Assembly (NCBI GenBank): GCA_902470475.1
Contig: CABRGT010000015.1
Location: forward strand, 1 to 32,057
Origin: an uncultured Porphyromonadaceae bacterium
GTDB lineage: Bacteria > Bacteroidota > Bacteroidia > Bacteroidales > Muribaculaceae
DNA length: 32,057 nucleotides
Reading direction: 5' to 3'
Numbering within the stretch: the first letter of the stretch is position 1; every line of letters starts with the position of its first letter. Shown piece by piece: positions 1 to 7,719 of this stretch. The notes beneath the pieces were generated by a model. It was not told the origin of the DNA. It saw only the letters and a program-made list of their open reading frames with translations, and did no database searches. A program made the position numbers and the translations under genes.

Positions 1-112
1 ATCCCGCCGCTGAGCACAGCGTCGGGCGTGCGGCGTTGCCGTCGGCAAGGGCCTCGAGAGCCTGCCGGCGTGCGGCCGTCATGAATATCTTTTCGACCTC
101 GCTGAGTGTCAT
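1..112 (-). CDS. Partial CDS, N-terminus of an unrecognised protein
   Basis: The reverse strand opens at an ATG whose first bases overlap the TGA of the upstream protease gene (an ATGA junction), so the two are probably translationally coupled in one operon. Only about 37 residues lie in the window, beginning MTLSEVEKIFMTAARRQALE, an alanine-rich, helix-prone N-terminus with no visible signal peptide. The gene runs off the left edge. I do not recognise the family from this fragment and assign no function; the start is supported by the overlap and by the open frame continuing to the edge. Confidence 0.55.
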   Translation of the reverse strand, partial: MTLSEVEKIFMTAARRQALEALADGNAARPTLCSAAG

Positions 113-1779
113 TTGCCTTTCGGTGTGAGGATAGCGCGGTAACGCGCCGGATCAAGCACTACCGCCCGCGCCGTATCGGCCTCCAGGTCGTAGCGCAGCG
201 ACCGACGCACCAGGGTGCCGTCGTCGAAGTATCGCTCGCTTATCTCGCTGTCTATTATCTTCACCAGCTCGTCGCGGTTGAAGTCGAGGTCGCGTTGCAG
301 GTCGTGGCGCATCATTCCGGCCAGCCTCTCGAGCTGAGCCTCAACCGAGTCGTTCAGGTAGCCCTCCACCCGCGCTGCGTCGCGCAGATAGTCGATACCC
401 ATTTCCGACATGCGGTCGTATTTGAAGCGGTCCGGGTCGATGAAGGCCTTGAAGTCGGCGAACACTGAATCATCCACCGCCCAGTCGGCCGCTATCGTGT
501 CGTGGCGCGCGCGGAAACGGTTGGCGTAGTCGTACGCCCACAGGTCGCTGATCACGTTGTACAGCAGACGGTTCATCGTCGTGTCCGACACCGCTACGTC
601 GGGCGTGATGCCGCCACCGTCGCGCACGGGCCGTCCTCCGGCGGTGTACCACACCTTGGTCAGGCTGTCGGGCACGCGTGTAGGTGTGCCCTCGTTGTCG
701 CGGTGGCGGTAGTCGATGGCCTGGATCAGACGTCCGCTCGGTATGAAGTACCGTGCCACGGTGATCTTGACCATGCCGTTGTTGAACAGCGGACGCGACG
801 TCTGCACCAGCCCCTTGCCGTACGAGCGGCTGCCTACGATCACCGCGCGGTCAAGGTCCTGCAGCGCGCCGGCCACGATCTCGCTCGACGATGCCGTCGA
901 CTCGTCTATCATCACCACCAGCGGAGTCTCCGTGTCGATCGGCTTGCGTGTCGTCTTGTATATCTTTTCGCTTGATGGCTCGGCGCCGCGCGTGCGCACC
1001 ACCTCGGTCCCCTTGGGCACGAACAGCCCTACGATCTGCACTGCACTCTCGAGCAGTCCGCCGCCGTTGCCGCGCAGGTCCAGCACGATGCCCTTTAGGC
1101 GCGGGTCACGCTTCATGGCGTTCACTGCGTCGCGTACAGCTCCCGCGCTCTTGTTGTTGAACGTCGTCAGCCGTATGTAGCCCACGCCGGCCTCATCCAC
1201 TCCGTAGTAGGGCAGGGGATCCACCTCGATGTTGCGGCGCACCAGGTCGAACGTCAGTATCGAGTCGCTTCCGATCCACGGGCGCTGCACCTTCACCGAT
1301 ACCGTCGACCCTGCCTGGCCGCGCAGCCGTCGGCTCACCTTGTCCACCGGCGTGCCGGCCTCCACGGTCTCCCCGTTTATCTCCAGGATCACGTCACCGT
1401 GGCGCAGTCCCGCCTCACGCGATGGCGAGCCCCACGTCGGCTGCGAGATGTACACGCGCCCGTCGCGGGTCGATATGTATGAGCCGATGCCGCCGTAGGT
1501 CCCCGACGAGATCGTCGTCAGATCCTCCACTTCCTCGGCCGGATAATATTCCGTATACGGATCGATGCCCGACAGCATCGCGTCGATGGCGCGCCGCGTC
1601 AGGGCGTCAGCGTCCAGCGAGTCGACATAGCCTGCCTGCACCTCCTTGAATATCTCGTTGAACAGATACATGTTGTTCGATGTGGCGTCCTTGTTCGGCT
1701 CGCGTGCCGAGCCGCGGTTGCCGGCTCCCGCGGCCGCCACAATTGCCGCCGCACATATCGCTGCAAGTATTTTTCTCAT
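109..1779 (-). CDS. S41-family C-terminal processing peptidase (periplasmic PDZ protease)
   Basis: A 556-residue protein of the carboxyl-terminal processing protease family, which trims or degrades periplasmic proteins by recognising their C-termini. Residues 1-20 form a signal peptide (MRKILAAICAAAIVAAAGAG). A PDZ domain covers roughly residues 90-165 (GGIGSYIS, then GLRHGDVILEINGE). The S41 catalytic domain follows: LDLRGNGGGLL near 234-243, the serine motif STASSSEI with Ser297 as likely nucleophile, and SYGKGLVQ with Lys322 as likely general base, so the Ser/Lys dyad looks intact. A C-terminal helical extension of about 150 residues follows the core, as is common in Bacteroidetes members. 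Its TGA overlaps the ATG of the next gene. The sequence does not reveal the substrate. Confidence 0.93.
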   Translation of the reverse strand: MRKILAAICAAAIVAAAGAGNRGSAREPNKDATSNNMYLFNEIFKEVQAGYVDSLDADALTRRAIDAMLSGIDPYTEYYPAEEVEDLTTISSGTYGGIGSYISTRDGRVYISQPTWGSPSREAGLRHGDVILEINGETVEAGTPVDKVSRRLRGQAGSTVSVKVQRPWIGSDSILTFDLVRRNIEVDPLPYYGVDEAGVGYIRLTTFNNKSAGAVRDAVNAMKRDPRLKGIVLDLRGNGGGLLESAVQIVGLFVPKGTEVVRTRGAEPSSEKIYKTTRKPIDTETPLVVMIDESTASSSEIVAGALQDLDRAVIVGSRSYGKGLVQTSRPLFNNGMVKITVARYFIPSGRLIQAIDYRHRDNEGTPTRVPDSLTKVWYTAGGRPVRDGGGITPDVAVSDTTMNRLLYNVISDLWAYDYANRFRARHDTIAADWAVDDSVFADFKAFIDPDRFKYDRMSEMGIDYLRDAARVEGYLNDSVEAQLERLAGMMRHDLQRDLDFNRDELVKIIDSEISERYFDDGTLVRRSLRYDLEADTARAVVLDPARYRAILTPKGK

Positions 1780-1818
1780 CAGCCTGTTTTTTCTTTGTTT
1801 GTCTCTGTAATTAACAAG

Positions 1819-1849
1819 CGAAATTACAAAAAAAGGTCGTAAAACCCAA
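1819..1849 (-). promoter_or_regulatory. Probable promoter of the S41 protease
   Basis: On the reverse strand TAATTTCG (1819-1826) matches the Bacteroidetes -7 element TAnnTTTG except for one base. A TTG (1847-1849) lies 20 nt upstream at the -33 position. It sits 40 bp before the protease ATG. The single mismatch makes the call moderate. Confidence 0.45.
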
Positions 1850-1885
1850 TAAAAGACATCTTTTTTTGAAAAAATCGACCCAAAC

Positions 1886-1918
1886 TATTGCACGGGCCAA
1901 ATCTTTGACGTAAATTTG
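1886..1918 (+). promoter_or_regulatory. Promoter of the tandem tRNA-Asn genes
   Basis: TAAATTTG at 1911-1918 is an exact TAnnTTTG -7 element, with TATTG at 1886-1890 as the -33 element 20 nt upstream. The first tRNA begins 36 nt after the -7 box, which fits a short leader. Confidence 0.7.
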
Positions 1919-1954
1919 CACCGCAAAACCCCGGAGGGGATCGCGCAAGTGACT

Positions 1955-2028
1955 GCTTCAATAGCTCAGTCGGTTAGAGCATCTGACTGTTAATCAGAGG
2001 GTCGTTGGTTCGAGTCCATCTTGAAGCG
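1955..2028 (+). tRNA. tRNA-Asn (anticodon GTT), copy 1
   Basis: A 74-nt cloverleaf can be drawn by hand. The acceptor arm GCTTCAA pairs with TTGAAGC, the D arm is GCTC/GAGC, the anticodon stem TCTGA/TCAGA encloses loop CTGTTAA with anticodon GTT, and the T loop is TTCGAGT. The discriminator base is G and CCA is not encoded. The T stem has one mismatch. The anticodon reads AAC/AAT (asparagine). Confidence 0.92.
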
Positions 2029-2058
2029 CTCGTTTTTTTGGATAAGTTTTTTTGCTTT

Positions 2059-2132
2059 GCTTCAATAGCTCAGTCGGTTAGAGCATCTGACTGTTAATCA
2101 GAGGGTCGTTGGTTCGAGTCCATCTTGAAGCG
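2059..2132 (+). tRNA. tRNA-Asn (anticodon GTT), copy 2
   Basis: This is identical base for base to the first copy, 30 nt downstream of it. The spacer is T-rich and holds no second -7 element that I can see, so both copies are probably cut from one transcript. The exact identity points to recent duplication or gene conversion. Confidence 0.92.
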
Positions 2133-2137
2133 CAGGC

Positions 2138-2170
2138 ACGCCGCAGGTCATTCGTGATCCGCGGCGTTTC
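2138..2170 (+). terminator. Rho-independent-like terminator after the tRNAs
   Basis: ACGCCGC (2138-2144) pairs with GCGGCGT (2161-2167). An inner GGTCA/TGATCC stem carries a one-base bulge around a TTCG loop, and a short T-containing tail follows. It sits five bases after the second tRNA. Confidence 0.7.
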
Positions 2171-2232
2171 TGTGTTTTACCGTCGCTTTATTCGTTTTAT
2201 CCGTTGTCGTTATTTTCAAAATTTAAAATTAA

Positions 2233-2264
2233 TTTGGATTGTCAGAAGATATTTACTAATTTTG
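2233..2264 (+). promoter_or_regulatory. Promoter of the MntA/HepT pair
   Basis: TTTG at 2233-2236 and TAATTTTG at 2257-2264 are exact -33 and -7 elements with a 20-nt spacer. They lie 25 bp before the ATG at 2290, so the pair carries its own promoter independent of the tRNA transcript. Confidence 0.75.
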
Positions 2265-2289
2265 CCAATATCCTCACAATTGCTTTATT

Positions 2290-2583
2290 ATGAACAGCGC
2301 CGCTGAATGTGTCAGACTGATATCAGAAAATCTTGCCTATATCCGGAGCGAATTCGGGGTTACCGGTATTACTTTGTTCGGATCTGTCGCCCGCGGCGAC
2401 AACCGTTCCGACAGCGATGTTGATATTCTTGTGGATATGCCGCCGCGAATTCTGCAGATGAGTGCGCTTAAACTTTTTCTTGAAAATCTCTTACATGCCT
2501 CTGTGGATCTTGTACGTCGGCATGCGCATCTTTCTCAGAAGTTCTTAAATCAGATTTACAGCGATGCTATCACGATACTCTGA
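2290..2583 (+). CDS. mntA: MntA-type minimal nucleotidyltransferase antitoxin
   Basis: A 97-residue MNT-fold nucleotidyltransferase. The catalytic motif is complete: G31-S32, ten residues, then D43-V44-D45, with a third candidate acidic residue at D73 (SVDLV). In characterised type VII toxin-antitoxin pairs (for example in Shewanella), MntA neutralises its HEPN partner by adding AMP to a tyrosine near the toxin's active site. Here the gene overlaps the HEPN gene downstream by 20 bp, the usual arrangement. It is visibly richer in A+T than its neighbours and lies just after two tRNA genes, which suggests horizontal acquisition. Antitoxin activity is inferred from family and gene order. Confidence 0.85.
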   Translation: MNSAAECVRLISENLAYIRSEFGVTGITLFGSVARGDNRSDSDVDILVDMPPRILQMSALKLFLENLLHASVDLVRRHAHLSQKFLNQIYSDAITIL

Positions 2584-2956
2584 ATCAGATAAGGTCAGGT
2601 GCAGGCAGACTCTTGAAAACATCGAGGATACTATAATACGTCTGATTGATTGGAACAGATCAGTCATTTCTGTGGATGATTATTACAATTCACCATCCGG
2701 TATTCAGTTGTTGGCTGCAAATTGCACTCTGATTACAGCCATTGGAGAAGGTATTAATAGAATCAACAGAATACTTCCCGATTTTTTGAGTTCAAACTAT
2801 CCCGATATACCTTGGCGCGCAATCATAGGGATGCGAAACCATATTGCGCACGGGTATTTCGAACTTGACGCTGATCTGATTTATGAAGCGGTGAAAAACG
2901 AAATTCCCGCATTGCTTGAAATAATTCGCTCTGCGTATAGTGAGCTTGCTCACTGA
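2564..2956 (+). CDS. hepT: HEPN/DUF86 (HepT-like) ribonuclease toxin
   Basis: A 130-residue all-helical HEPN protein of the DUF86/HepT family. The RNase motif Rx4H is intact (R91 to H96 in RNHIAHGY). The tyrosine two residues on (Y98) is the residue AMPylated by MntA in studied pairs, so both toxicity and its control look possible. It starts inside the end of the antitoxin gene in another frame, indicating coupled translation. Known relatives cut tRNA or mRNA; whether the flanking tRNA-Asn is a target cannot be judged from sequence. Base composition is AT-rich, as in its partner. Confidence 0.85.
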   Translation: MLSRYSESDKVRCRQTLENIEDTIIRLIDWNRSVISVDDYYNSPSGIQLLAANCTLITAIGEGINRINRILPDFLSSNYPDIPWRAIIGMRNHIAHGYFELDADLIYEAVKNEIPALLEIIRSAYSELAH

Positions 2957-3031
2957 CGTTGTTCTCGCGCTCAAAGCTACTCCTGCCCGTGACAGAGCCG
3001 TGCCAATCCTGTTTCCGCGAAGAATTGAACG

Positions 3032-3052
3032 AAAAATGCCGCATGATATGCG
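3032..3052 (-). terminator. Weak terminator-like hairpin after crcB
   Basis: Read on the reverse strand, CGCAT and ATGCG (3040-3052) form a 5-bp stem with a 3-nt loop, and a T-run (3032-3036) follows two bases on. It lies 11 bp beyond the crcB stop. The stem is short. Confidence 0.35.
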
Positions 3053-3062
3053 AGATGGCGCC

Positions 3063-3440
3063 TTACCCGTTGCGCACGAGAAGATGTCCGAGGTACACGG
3101 CGCCCAGTCCGGCGGTCAGACTCAGTCCCGCATATAGTGCTGTGGCCAGAAAACGTCCGTCCGTCAGCCCCGCGTAACTCTCGTGCGCGAAAGTTGAGAA
3201 TGTGGTGAAGCCGCCGCAGAATCCCACCGTCAGAAACAGCCGCCAGTGCTCCTCGACGTTGCCCGTCCGCTCAAACAGCCCGTACAGCAATCCGATTAGA
3301 AAACATCCGGTCACATTCGCCGCAAACGTTCCCCACATTGTCGGATGTCCGCACACAGCCGTCACGAACCTCGACACGCCGTATCGGGCCACGCCGCCCG
3401 CGAAGCTCCCCATCCCTATCAGCATCACAATCTTGATCAT
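3063..3440 (-). CDS. crcB: Fluoride ion channel FluC/CrcB
   Basis: A 125-residue protein with four hydrophobic segments, matching the small dual-topology FluC/CrcB fluoride exporters of the inner membrane. Family landmarks are present: GGVARYGVSR near the N-terminus, GTFAANVTG with the pore asparagine around residue 42, and GFCGGFTTFSTF around residues 73-84, which contributes the phenylalanine box and the central cation site. Full family length. It lies 28 bp downstream of lptD on the same strand with no terminator between them, so it may be read from the lptD promoter. I see no fluoride riboswitch in the short gap. Confidence 0.93.
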   Translation of the reverse strand: MIKIVMLIGMGSFAGGVARYGVSRFVTAVCGHPTMWGTFAANVTGCFLIGLLYGLFERTGNVEEHWRLFLTVGFCGGFTTFSTFAHESYAGLTDGRFLATALYAGLSLTAGLGAVYLGHLLVRNG

Positions 3441-3468
3441 ACCTTAAAAAAACACATCTCGCCTGCGG

Positions 3469-6258
3469 TCAGTACCATGTTACACCATTCGACATCGACG
3501 AGCGCTTGTCGTACTTCAGGTCGCTCAGCATCGACGACTTCACTGCGATGTTGAACGTATAGCTCTTGTACGGACCCACCGGCACGAAGCTGGCGCGCAT
3601 CGTGAAGCAGTGCAGGTCGCGCGAGATATTGCAGTTCATGTAGGCCAGGCGGTGGGTGTCGAAGTTGTACGATGCCGTGAACGAGAAGTTCCATCCCGGC
3701 GTGGGGCGTATCGATCCCGATATGCTCAGATTCTGCGTGATGCGCGGATCGTACTCCATTTTCTTGTAGTTGAACGAGCCGTAGGCATATCCGATCGAAT
3801 AGTTGAATGTCAGGCTCCATGGTACACGCCACCGCACGTAGCCGTCGCCGTCGAGGTCGTAGTCGCCCGACGAGCTGTCGTCTTCCTCTTCGTCCTCGCG
3901 GGCACGTTCGGCTTCGGCGCCCGACGGTGGCCGCGAGCCGCTGTTCTGGTCGCCCGTGCCATTGCCCTTGTTATCCTTGTTCTTGCGCTTGAAAGTGTCG
4001 TTGTTGAACGTGTAGGAGAACGAGGTACCCGTGCTCGACAGTCGGCCGATGCCCTTGCCTGCCTTCCAGCGCGGTATGTTCACGCGCACCGGTTGCCCAG
4101 CCGAGTTCAGCTGGTAGGTGTACACGTCCCACGTCGCCGACAGGTTCAGGTTGAAGCCCTTGGTGAGGCGAAGCAGCAGCGACGTGTTGATGTTCGACCA
4201 GTTGAGCGAGTCGGCCGCGAAGTTGTAGCTCTGGCCTATGGTGAAATTCTCGATCAGCGATATCTTCTTCTCCCCGATGGAGTCATCAGTATTCACCTTC
4301 ATCTCCAGGTTGTTGGCTATCTGATACGACAGCGTCCCCTGCTTCCCTTCTCCCGGCACGCCGAACAGGCCGTTCGGAAAGTGGCTGTAGCGGCGCGTGC
4401 GCATCTCGCCGCTCGCGTCCGGATACTGGTATTCGCCGTAGTAGCCGAAGAATTTCGAGCCGAAGTCGGGCGCTCCGCTCAGCGATATGGTCGGTGTGAT
4501 CACATGGCGGATCATCTTGACCTTGTTCTTCAGGAATCCTACCGGGCGCCAGAAGCCGTAGATCTTCGTGTCCATCGACACCGATGCCTGGAAATCGTAC
4601 ACGTTATAGAAACTGTAGGTCGTGTCTACCACTTCGACCGAGGCGTTCGGATCCCACGACCGCCTGATCTTACTCGTGTACATTCGGTCCGTCAGGTTGA
4701 TGCTCGGTGTGATGTTCAGCACGCCGAAGGCGTTGAACGTCGCCGATATAGGCACGCGGTGCAGCATGCCGTTGCGCCAGTCCTTGATGAGACTCTTCTT
4801 GAAGAATACGTTCTGTTTGGCCGTCAGTGAATTCTGAAACTGTCCCGAGTAGCTGAGCTTGATCTTCTCGTACCACCTCTCGGCTCCCACCTTGTGCTTG
4901 CGCTTGAATGGATTCGTCTGCGACATGGTGACCGTCACGTTCGGGAACGATACCGTCAGCGTCGAGTCCTGGGTTCGCTGCGCCACGTTCATCGTTGTCG
5001 ACAGCGACCACTTCGTGCCCGGAAAGCGGTACGTCATGTTGATGGTCGAACTCTTGGTATTCTCGGTGAACGCACTCGAATAATACGAGTTGAGATCGTT
5101 GCGCGAATATCCTGCCGTGGTGAAGTTGACGCTTGCCGATAGGTTCATGTTCGGGTTCGCCTTCGAATCCTGGCTGTGGCTCCACAGAATCTGGAAGTTC
5201 GTCTGCTGCGAGTAGTCCGGGCTGCCTTTCTCGCCGTATATCGACTTCAGGTAGCTGATGTTGAAATTGCCTGAATAGCGGTAGCGCCGCGAGTAGGTCG
5301 ATGTCGCGGTCAGGCCCCATGAGCCTTTCGTATAGATCTCACCCGTAAGGGCCAGGTCGATATTGTCGTTGATGGCGAAGTAATAGCCGCCGTCGCGCAG
5401 GTAGAAGCCGCGCTGGTAGTCATCGCCGAACGACGGCACTATGATGCCCGATGCATAGCTGTCCGTGAACGGAAAGTAGCCGAACGGCACCGCCAGCGGC
5501 AGCGGCAGACCCGCCAGCACCATCCACGCCGGGCCGGTGACTATGTTCTTGCCCGGCCGCACCTTGGCCTTGGAGAGATTGAAGTAGAAGTGCGGGCAGT
5601 CGTGGTCCGAGCACGTCGTATAGCGGCCGTTGACTATATAGAAGTCGCCCACCGAGTCGCGTTTCGTCGTGCCGCCCGTCAGGTAGCCCTCGCCCTGCTC
5701 GGTGATCACGTTGGTGATGTATCCCTTGCCGGTCTTGAAATTATAGCGCATCGTTCCCGCCTCGTACTGCGTCTGACCCTCGTGGAACACCGGCGAACCC
5801 TGCATGTCGCCCACCGAATCCGGCTGTCCTACGGCGTACACCGTATTGTCGTTCAGATCCATCTCTATGTTGGCCGATTCGAGCTTTATCTCGCCGTAGC
5901 TCACCTGGCTGTTGCCGTACATGAAAGCCGAGTCGCGCCGCAGTATGATCATGGAGTCCGTCGAGGCGAAATCTACCGGAGCGTCGAGATCGACCTTTTT
6001 CGTCACAGGTCGCAGCCGGGCCACGAACGTGTCGGCCGGCGCCGGTGCCGCGGTCAGAGCCGGAGAGTCGGCGGCGAGGCTGTCGCCCGGCGGCAATTCA
6101 GCCGAGGCGATAATCGTCGGCAACACCGTATCAGTCAATGAAGTGTCCGCTGCGGGGCTGCGGCCTAAGGTCGGAGCCGGATCGGCTACGTCGGCCAGCG
6201 CGGCCACTATCTGCGGCAGCGCGAGCAACAGCACTATGTATAGCAAAAACTTCCTCAA
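3469..6258 (-). CDS. lptD: LPS-assembly outer-membrane protein LptD, Bacteroidetes type
   Basis: LptD inserts lipopolysaccharide into the outer leaflet of the outer membrane. The N-terminal third has the OstA/LptA-like jellyroll (INLESANIEMD-type repeats and a stretch on reshaped fields such as GSPVFHEGQTQYEAG). The rest is a long beta barrel ending in an aromatic residue (SNGVTWY). A conserved block CSDHDCPHFYF carries a cysteine pair. I place the start at a TTG (6256-6258), because translation from it gives a clean signal peptide (RKFLLYIVLLLALPQIVAALA) and because an upstream in-frame TTG at 6321 would put a -7 promoter box inside the gene. Protein length is then 929 residues. A low-complexity acidic stretch (EDEEEDDSSSGDYDLDGDG) interrupts the barrel near residue 800, probably in a loop. 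Confidence 0.88.
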   Translation of the reverse strand: MRKFLLYIVLLLALPQIVAALADVADPAPTLGRSPAADTSLTDTVLPTIIASAELPPGDSLAADSPALTAAPAPADTFVARLRPVTKKVDLDAPVDFASTDSMIILRRDSAFMYGNSQVSYGEIKLESANIEMDLNDNTVYAVGQPDSVGDMQGSPVFHEGQTQYEAGTMRYNFKTGKGYITNVITEQGEGYLTGGTTKRDSVGDFYIVNGRYTTCSDHDCPHFYFNLSKAKVRPGKNIVTGPAWMVLAGLPLPLAVPFGYFPFTDSYASGIIVPSFGDDYQRGFYLRDGGYYFAINDNIDLALTGEIYTKGSWGLTATSTYSRRYRYSGNFNISYLKSIYGEKGSPDYSQQTNFQILWSHSQDSKANPNMNLSASVNFTTAGYSRNDLNSYYSSAFTENTKSSTINMTYRFPGTKWSLSTTMNVAQRTQDSTLTVSFPNVTVTMSQTNPFKRKHKVGAERWYEKIKLSYSGQFQNSLTAKQNVFFKKSLIKDWRNGMLHRVPISATFNAFGVLNITPSINLTDRMYTSKIRRSWDPNASVEVVDTTYSFYNVYDFQASVSMDTKIYGFWRPVGFLKNKVKMIRHVITPTISLSGAPDFGSKFFGYYGEYQYPDASGEMRTRRYSHFPNGLFGVPGEGKQGTLSYQIANNLEMKVNTDDSIGEKKISLIENFTIGQSYNFAADSLNWSNINTSLLLRLTKGFNLNLSATWDVYTYQLNSAGQPVRVNIPRWKAGKGIGRLSSTGTSFSYTFNNDTFKRKNKDNKGNGTGDQNSGSRPPSGAEAERAREDEEEDDSSSGDYDLDGDGYVRWRVPWSLTFNYSIGYAYGSFNYKKMEYDPRITQNLSISGSIRPTPGWNFSFTASYNFDTHRLAYMNCNISRDLHCFTMRASFVPVGPYKSYTFNIAVKSSMLSDLKYDKRSSMSNGVTWY

Positions 6259-6282
6259 CTGAGTCTCGAAATTATCAAGGGG

Positions 6283-6290
6283 CAAAGTTA
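6283..6290 (-). promoter_or_regulatory. -7 promoter element of lptD
   Basis: The reverse strand reads TAACTTTG, an exact TAnnTTTG, 24 bp before the proposed TTG start. No convincing -33 box is seen 20 nt upstream. Transcription would start near 6276, which rules out the longer reading frame opening at 6321. Confidence 0.5.
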
Positions 6291-6496
6291 GTGACTTTTC
6301 GCCGATTGCCCGCCCTCCCAAGCGTTAAATTTTGAATATTCCCCCTAAAACTGTCATGAAAACTATCGCCTCCTCACATTCTTCACATCAATCACATACC
6401 CACATCCGCCGAAGCCCCCGCGTGCCGTACCCGGCACCTCATCATACTATAACCGTCTCATCGTACCCCGGCCATCCCATCATGCCTCCGTATGTC

Positions 6497-6587
6497 GCCT
6501 CGCGAAGCCCGGGCAGGCAGCCCGCGGAGCGGGCGAGGCCGTTCATAGCCTGGGGTGAAGCGCCGCAGGCACGAGCCCCGGGACTCG
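6497..6587. repeat. GC-rich inverted-repeat element, possibly dispersed
   Basis: GCCTCGC (6497-6503) pairs perfectly with GCGAGGC (6533-6539). Between them GCCCGGGC (6507-6514) is itself palindromic, and CGGGC can also pair with GCCCG (6520-6524). A second imperfect arm pair follows: CCTGGGG (about 6551-6557) with CCCCGGG (about 6581-6587). The sequence style resembles short GC-rich elements repeated in Bacteroidales genomes; that resemblance is from memory. Confidence 0.45.
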
Positions 6588-6614
6588 ATTTTTTGCTCAT
6601 CGTTTGCAGCCGGT

Positions 6615-7628
6615 TTATTTTGCGGAGCGGAGTCTCTTTTGTTCGGCTTCGAAGACTTCGAGGAAGTGGATTTCAACCGGGGATAGCTGGTACTGGGTGC
6701 GTTTGCGGAACTTGTCGTATTCCTCATCTGCTTTTAGTTTGGCTACTTCGGCAGATATGTTTCCGGCATGGTTCAGTAATTCTTTACCCGACAGCTTTAG
6801 GAAGTCATCGAGTTTCTGAATCCAGTCCTTCATATACATCGGGACATGGCTCTTGGCTTGCAGTTCGGCAAAATCAAGATATAGGTTGACAATACGGTTC
6901 AGCATATCAACCTCTTCCTCTGAAAGATAATTTTTCGCAATCTCTGCCTCTTGTTTAGTAGGCATTGCTCCTCGCCACGTTGTCAGACCCATAAAATCCT
7001 TCTCTGCATTGACTCTATCATAAATCACCTCTGCGGCAGTATGTCCGTGGGCAGCAAAGTGCATCTTATTCTGAACCGTCTTGAAGAACTGTTGTGTGAT
7101 GGATGTGCGGGGATCATAGTCGATGCTGAGAGCATATATCTCCAGCACTTTGCGATAGAACACCTTCTCTGAACTGCGGATATCTCGGATGCGAGTCAAC
7201 AGCTCATCAAAATAATTCCCTTGCCCTGCATTTTTGAGCAAATCATCATTAAGCACGAAGCCCTTGACCATATACTCTTTCAGCACCTGAGTCGCCCACT
7301 GGCGGAACTGCACGCCACGATGCGAGTTGACGCGATACCCCACGCTGATAATCATGTCAAGGTTGTAAATGGGGATCTTTCGTTCAACCTGTCTTACTCC
7401 TTCCGTTTGAACTTGTGCAAAAAATGCACAAGTTGAATCTGCGGTCAGCTCACCTTCCTCGTAAATTCTTTTGATATGACGTTGTATGGTAGAGCGGTCG
7501 CGTTGAAACAACTCTGCCATCTGGTTGGCAGTAAGCCATACAGTCTCATTGGAGAGTCTGACCTCGATTTCCGTCTCTCCTTCCTGTGTCTGAAACAATA
7601 TAATCTGTCCGCAATCCATGTCCATCAT
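6615..7628 (-). CDS. RhuM family protein (virulence RhuM / DNA-binding-like)
   Basis: A 337-residue protein of the RhuM family (named after a Salmonella pathogenicity-island gene). Residues 31-55 (WLTANQMAELFQRDRSTIQRHIKRI) look like a helix-turn-helix. The middle has the family block PIYNLDMIISVGYRVNSHRG, followed by VQFRQWATQVLKEYMVKGF. The C-terminal half (from about residue 170) is helical and charged. The biochemical function of RhuM proteins is not established; in other genomes they often sit in accessory islands near restriction-modification or other defence genes. This gene is much more AT-rich than its neighbours and stands alone, suggesting transfer. Two adjacent ATGs (MMDMD) leave the exact start uncertain by two residues. 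Confidence 0.85.
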   Translation of the reverse strand: MMDMDCGQIILFQTQEGETEIEVRLSNETVWLTANQMAELFQRDRSTIQRHIKRIYEEGELTADSTCAFFAQVQTEGVRQVERKIPIYNLDMIISVGYRVNSHRGVQFRQWATQVLKEYMVKGFVLNDDLLKNAGQGNYFDELLTRIRDIRSSEKVFYRKVLEIYALSIDYDPRTSITQQFFKTVQNKMHFAAHGHTAAEVIYDRVNAEKDFMGLTTWRGAMPTKQEAEIAKNYLSEEEVDMLNRIVNLYLDFAELQAKSHVPMYMKDWIQKLDDFLKLSGKELLNHAGNISAEVAKLKADEEYDKFRKRTQYQLSPVEIHFLEVFEAEQKRLRSAK

Positions 7629-7719
7629 AAAACATCGTCCATCAATGTCCCTATTTTCCTGAATACAAAACTTCTATGTTCTGTTTTCGGTATATGTCGC
7701 TCTTATTGTGAAGACTTTA

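Larger units (their letters stand above)
6259..6614. other. Intergenic region between RhuM and lptD genes
   Basis: No credible gene lies here. It holds the lptD promoter (6283-6290), a CACAT-rich stretch (about 6375-6410) and a GC-rich inverted-repeat element (6497-6587). Reading frames crossing it have compositions unlike the neighbouring genes and no recognisable domain. Confidence 0.6.

Noticed and set aside
2109..2306. Small open frame starting in the second tRNA
   Set aside because: It crosses the tRNA and its terminator and has no coding character.
3441..3468. Fluoride riboswitch before crcB
   Set aside because: The gap to lptD is only 28 bp, too short for the fluoride aptamer.
3610..4830. 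Open frame antisense to lptD (406 codons)
   Set aside because: Low-complexity Arg/Val composition, no promoter, fully inside a well-supported gene.
6332..6889. Open frame across the repeat element and the end of the RhuM gene
   Set aside because: It overlaps a real gene antisense and a non-coding repeat; composition is not protein-like.
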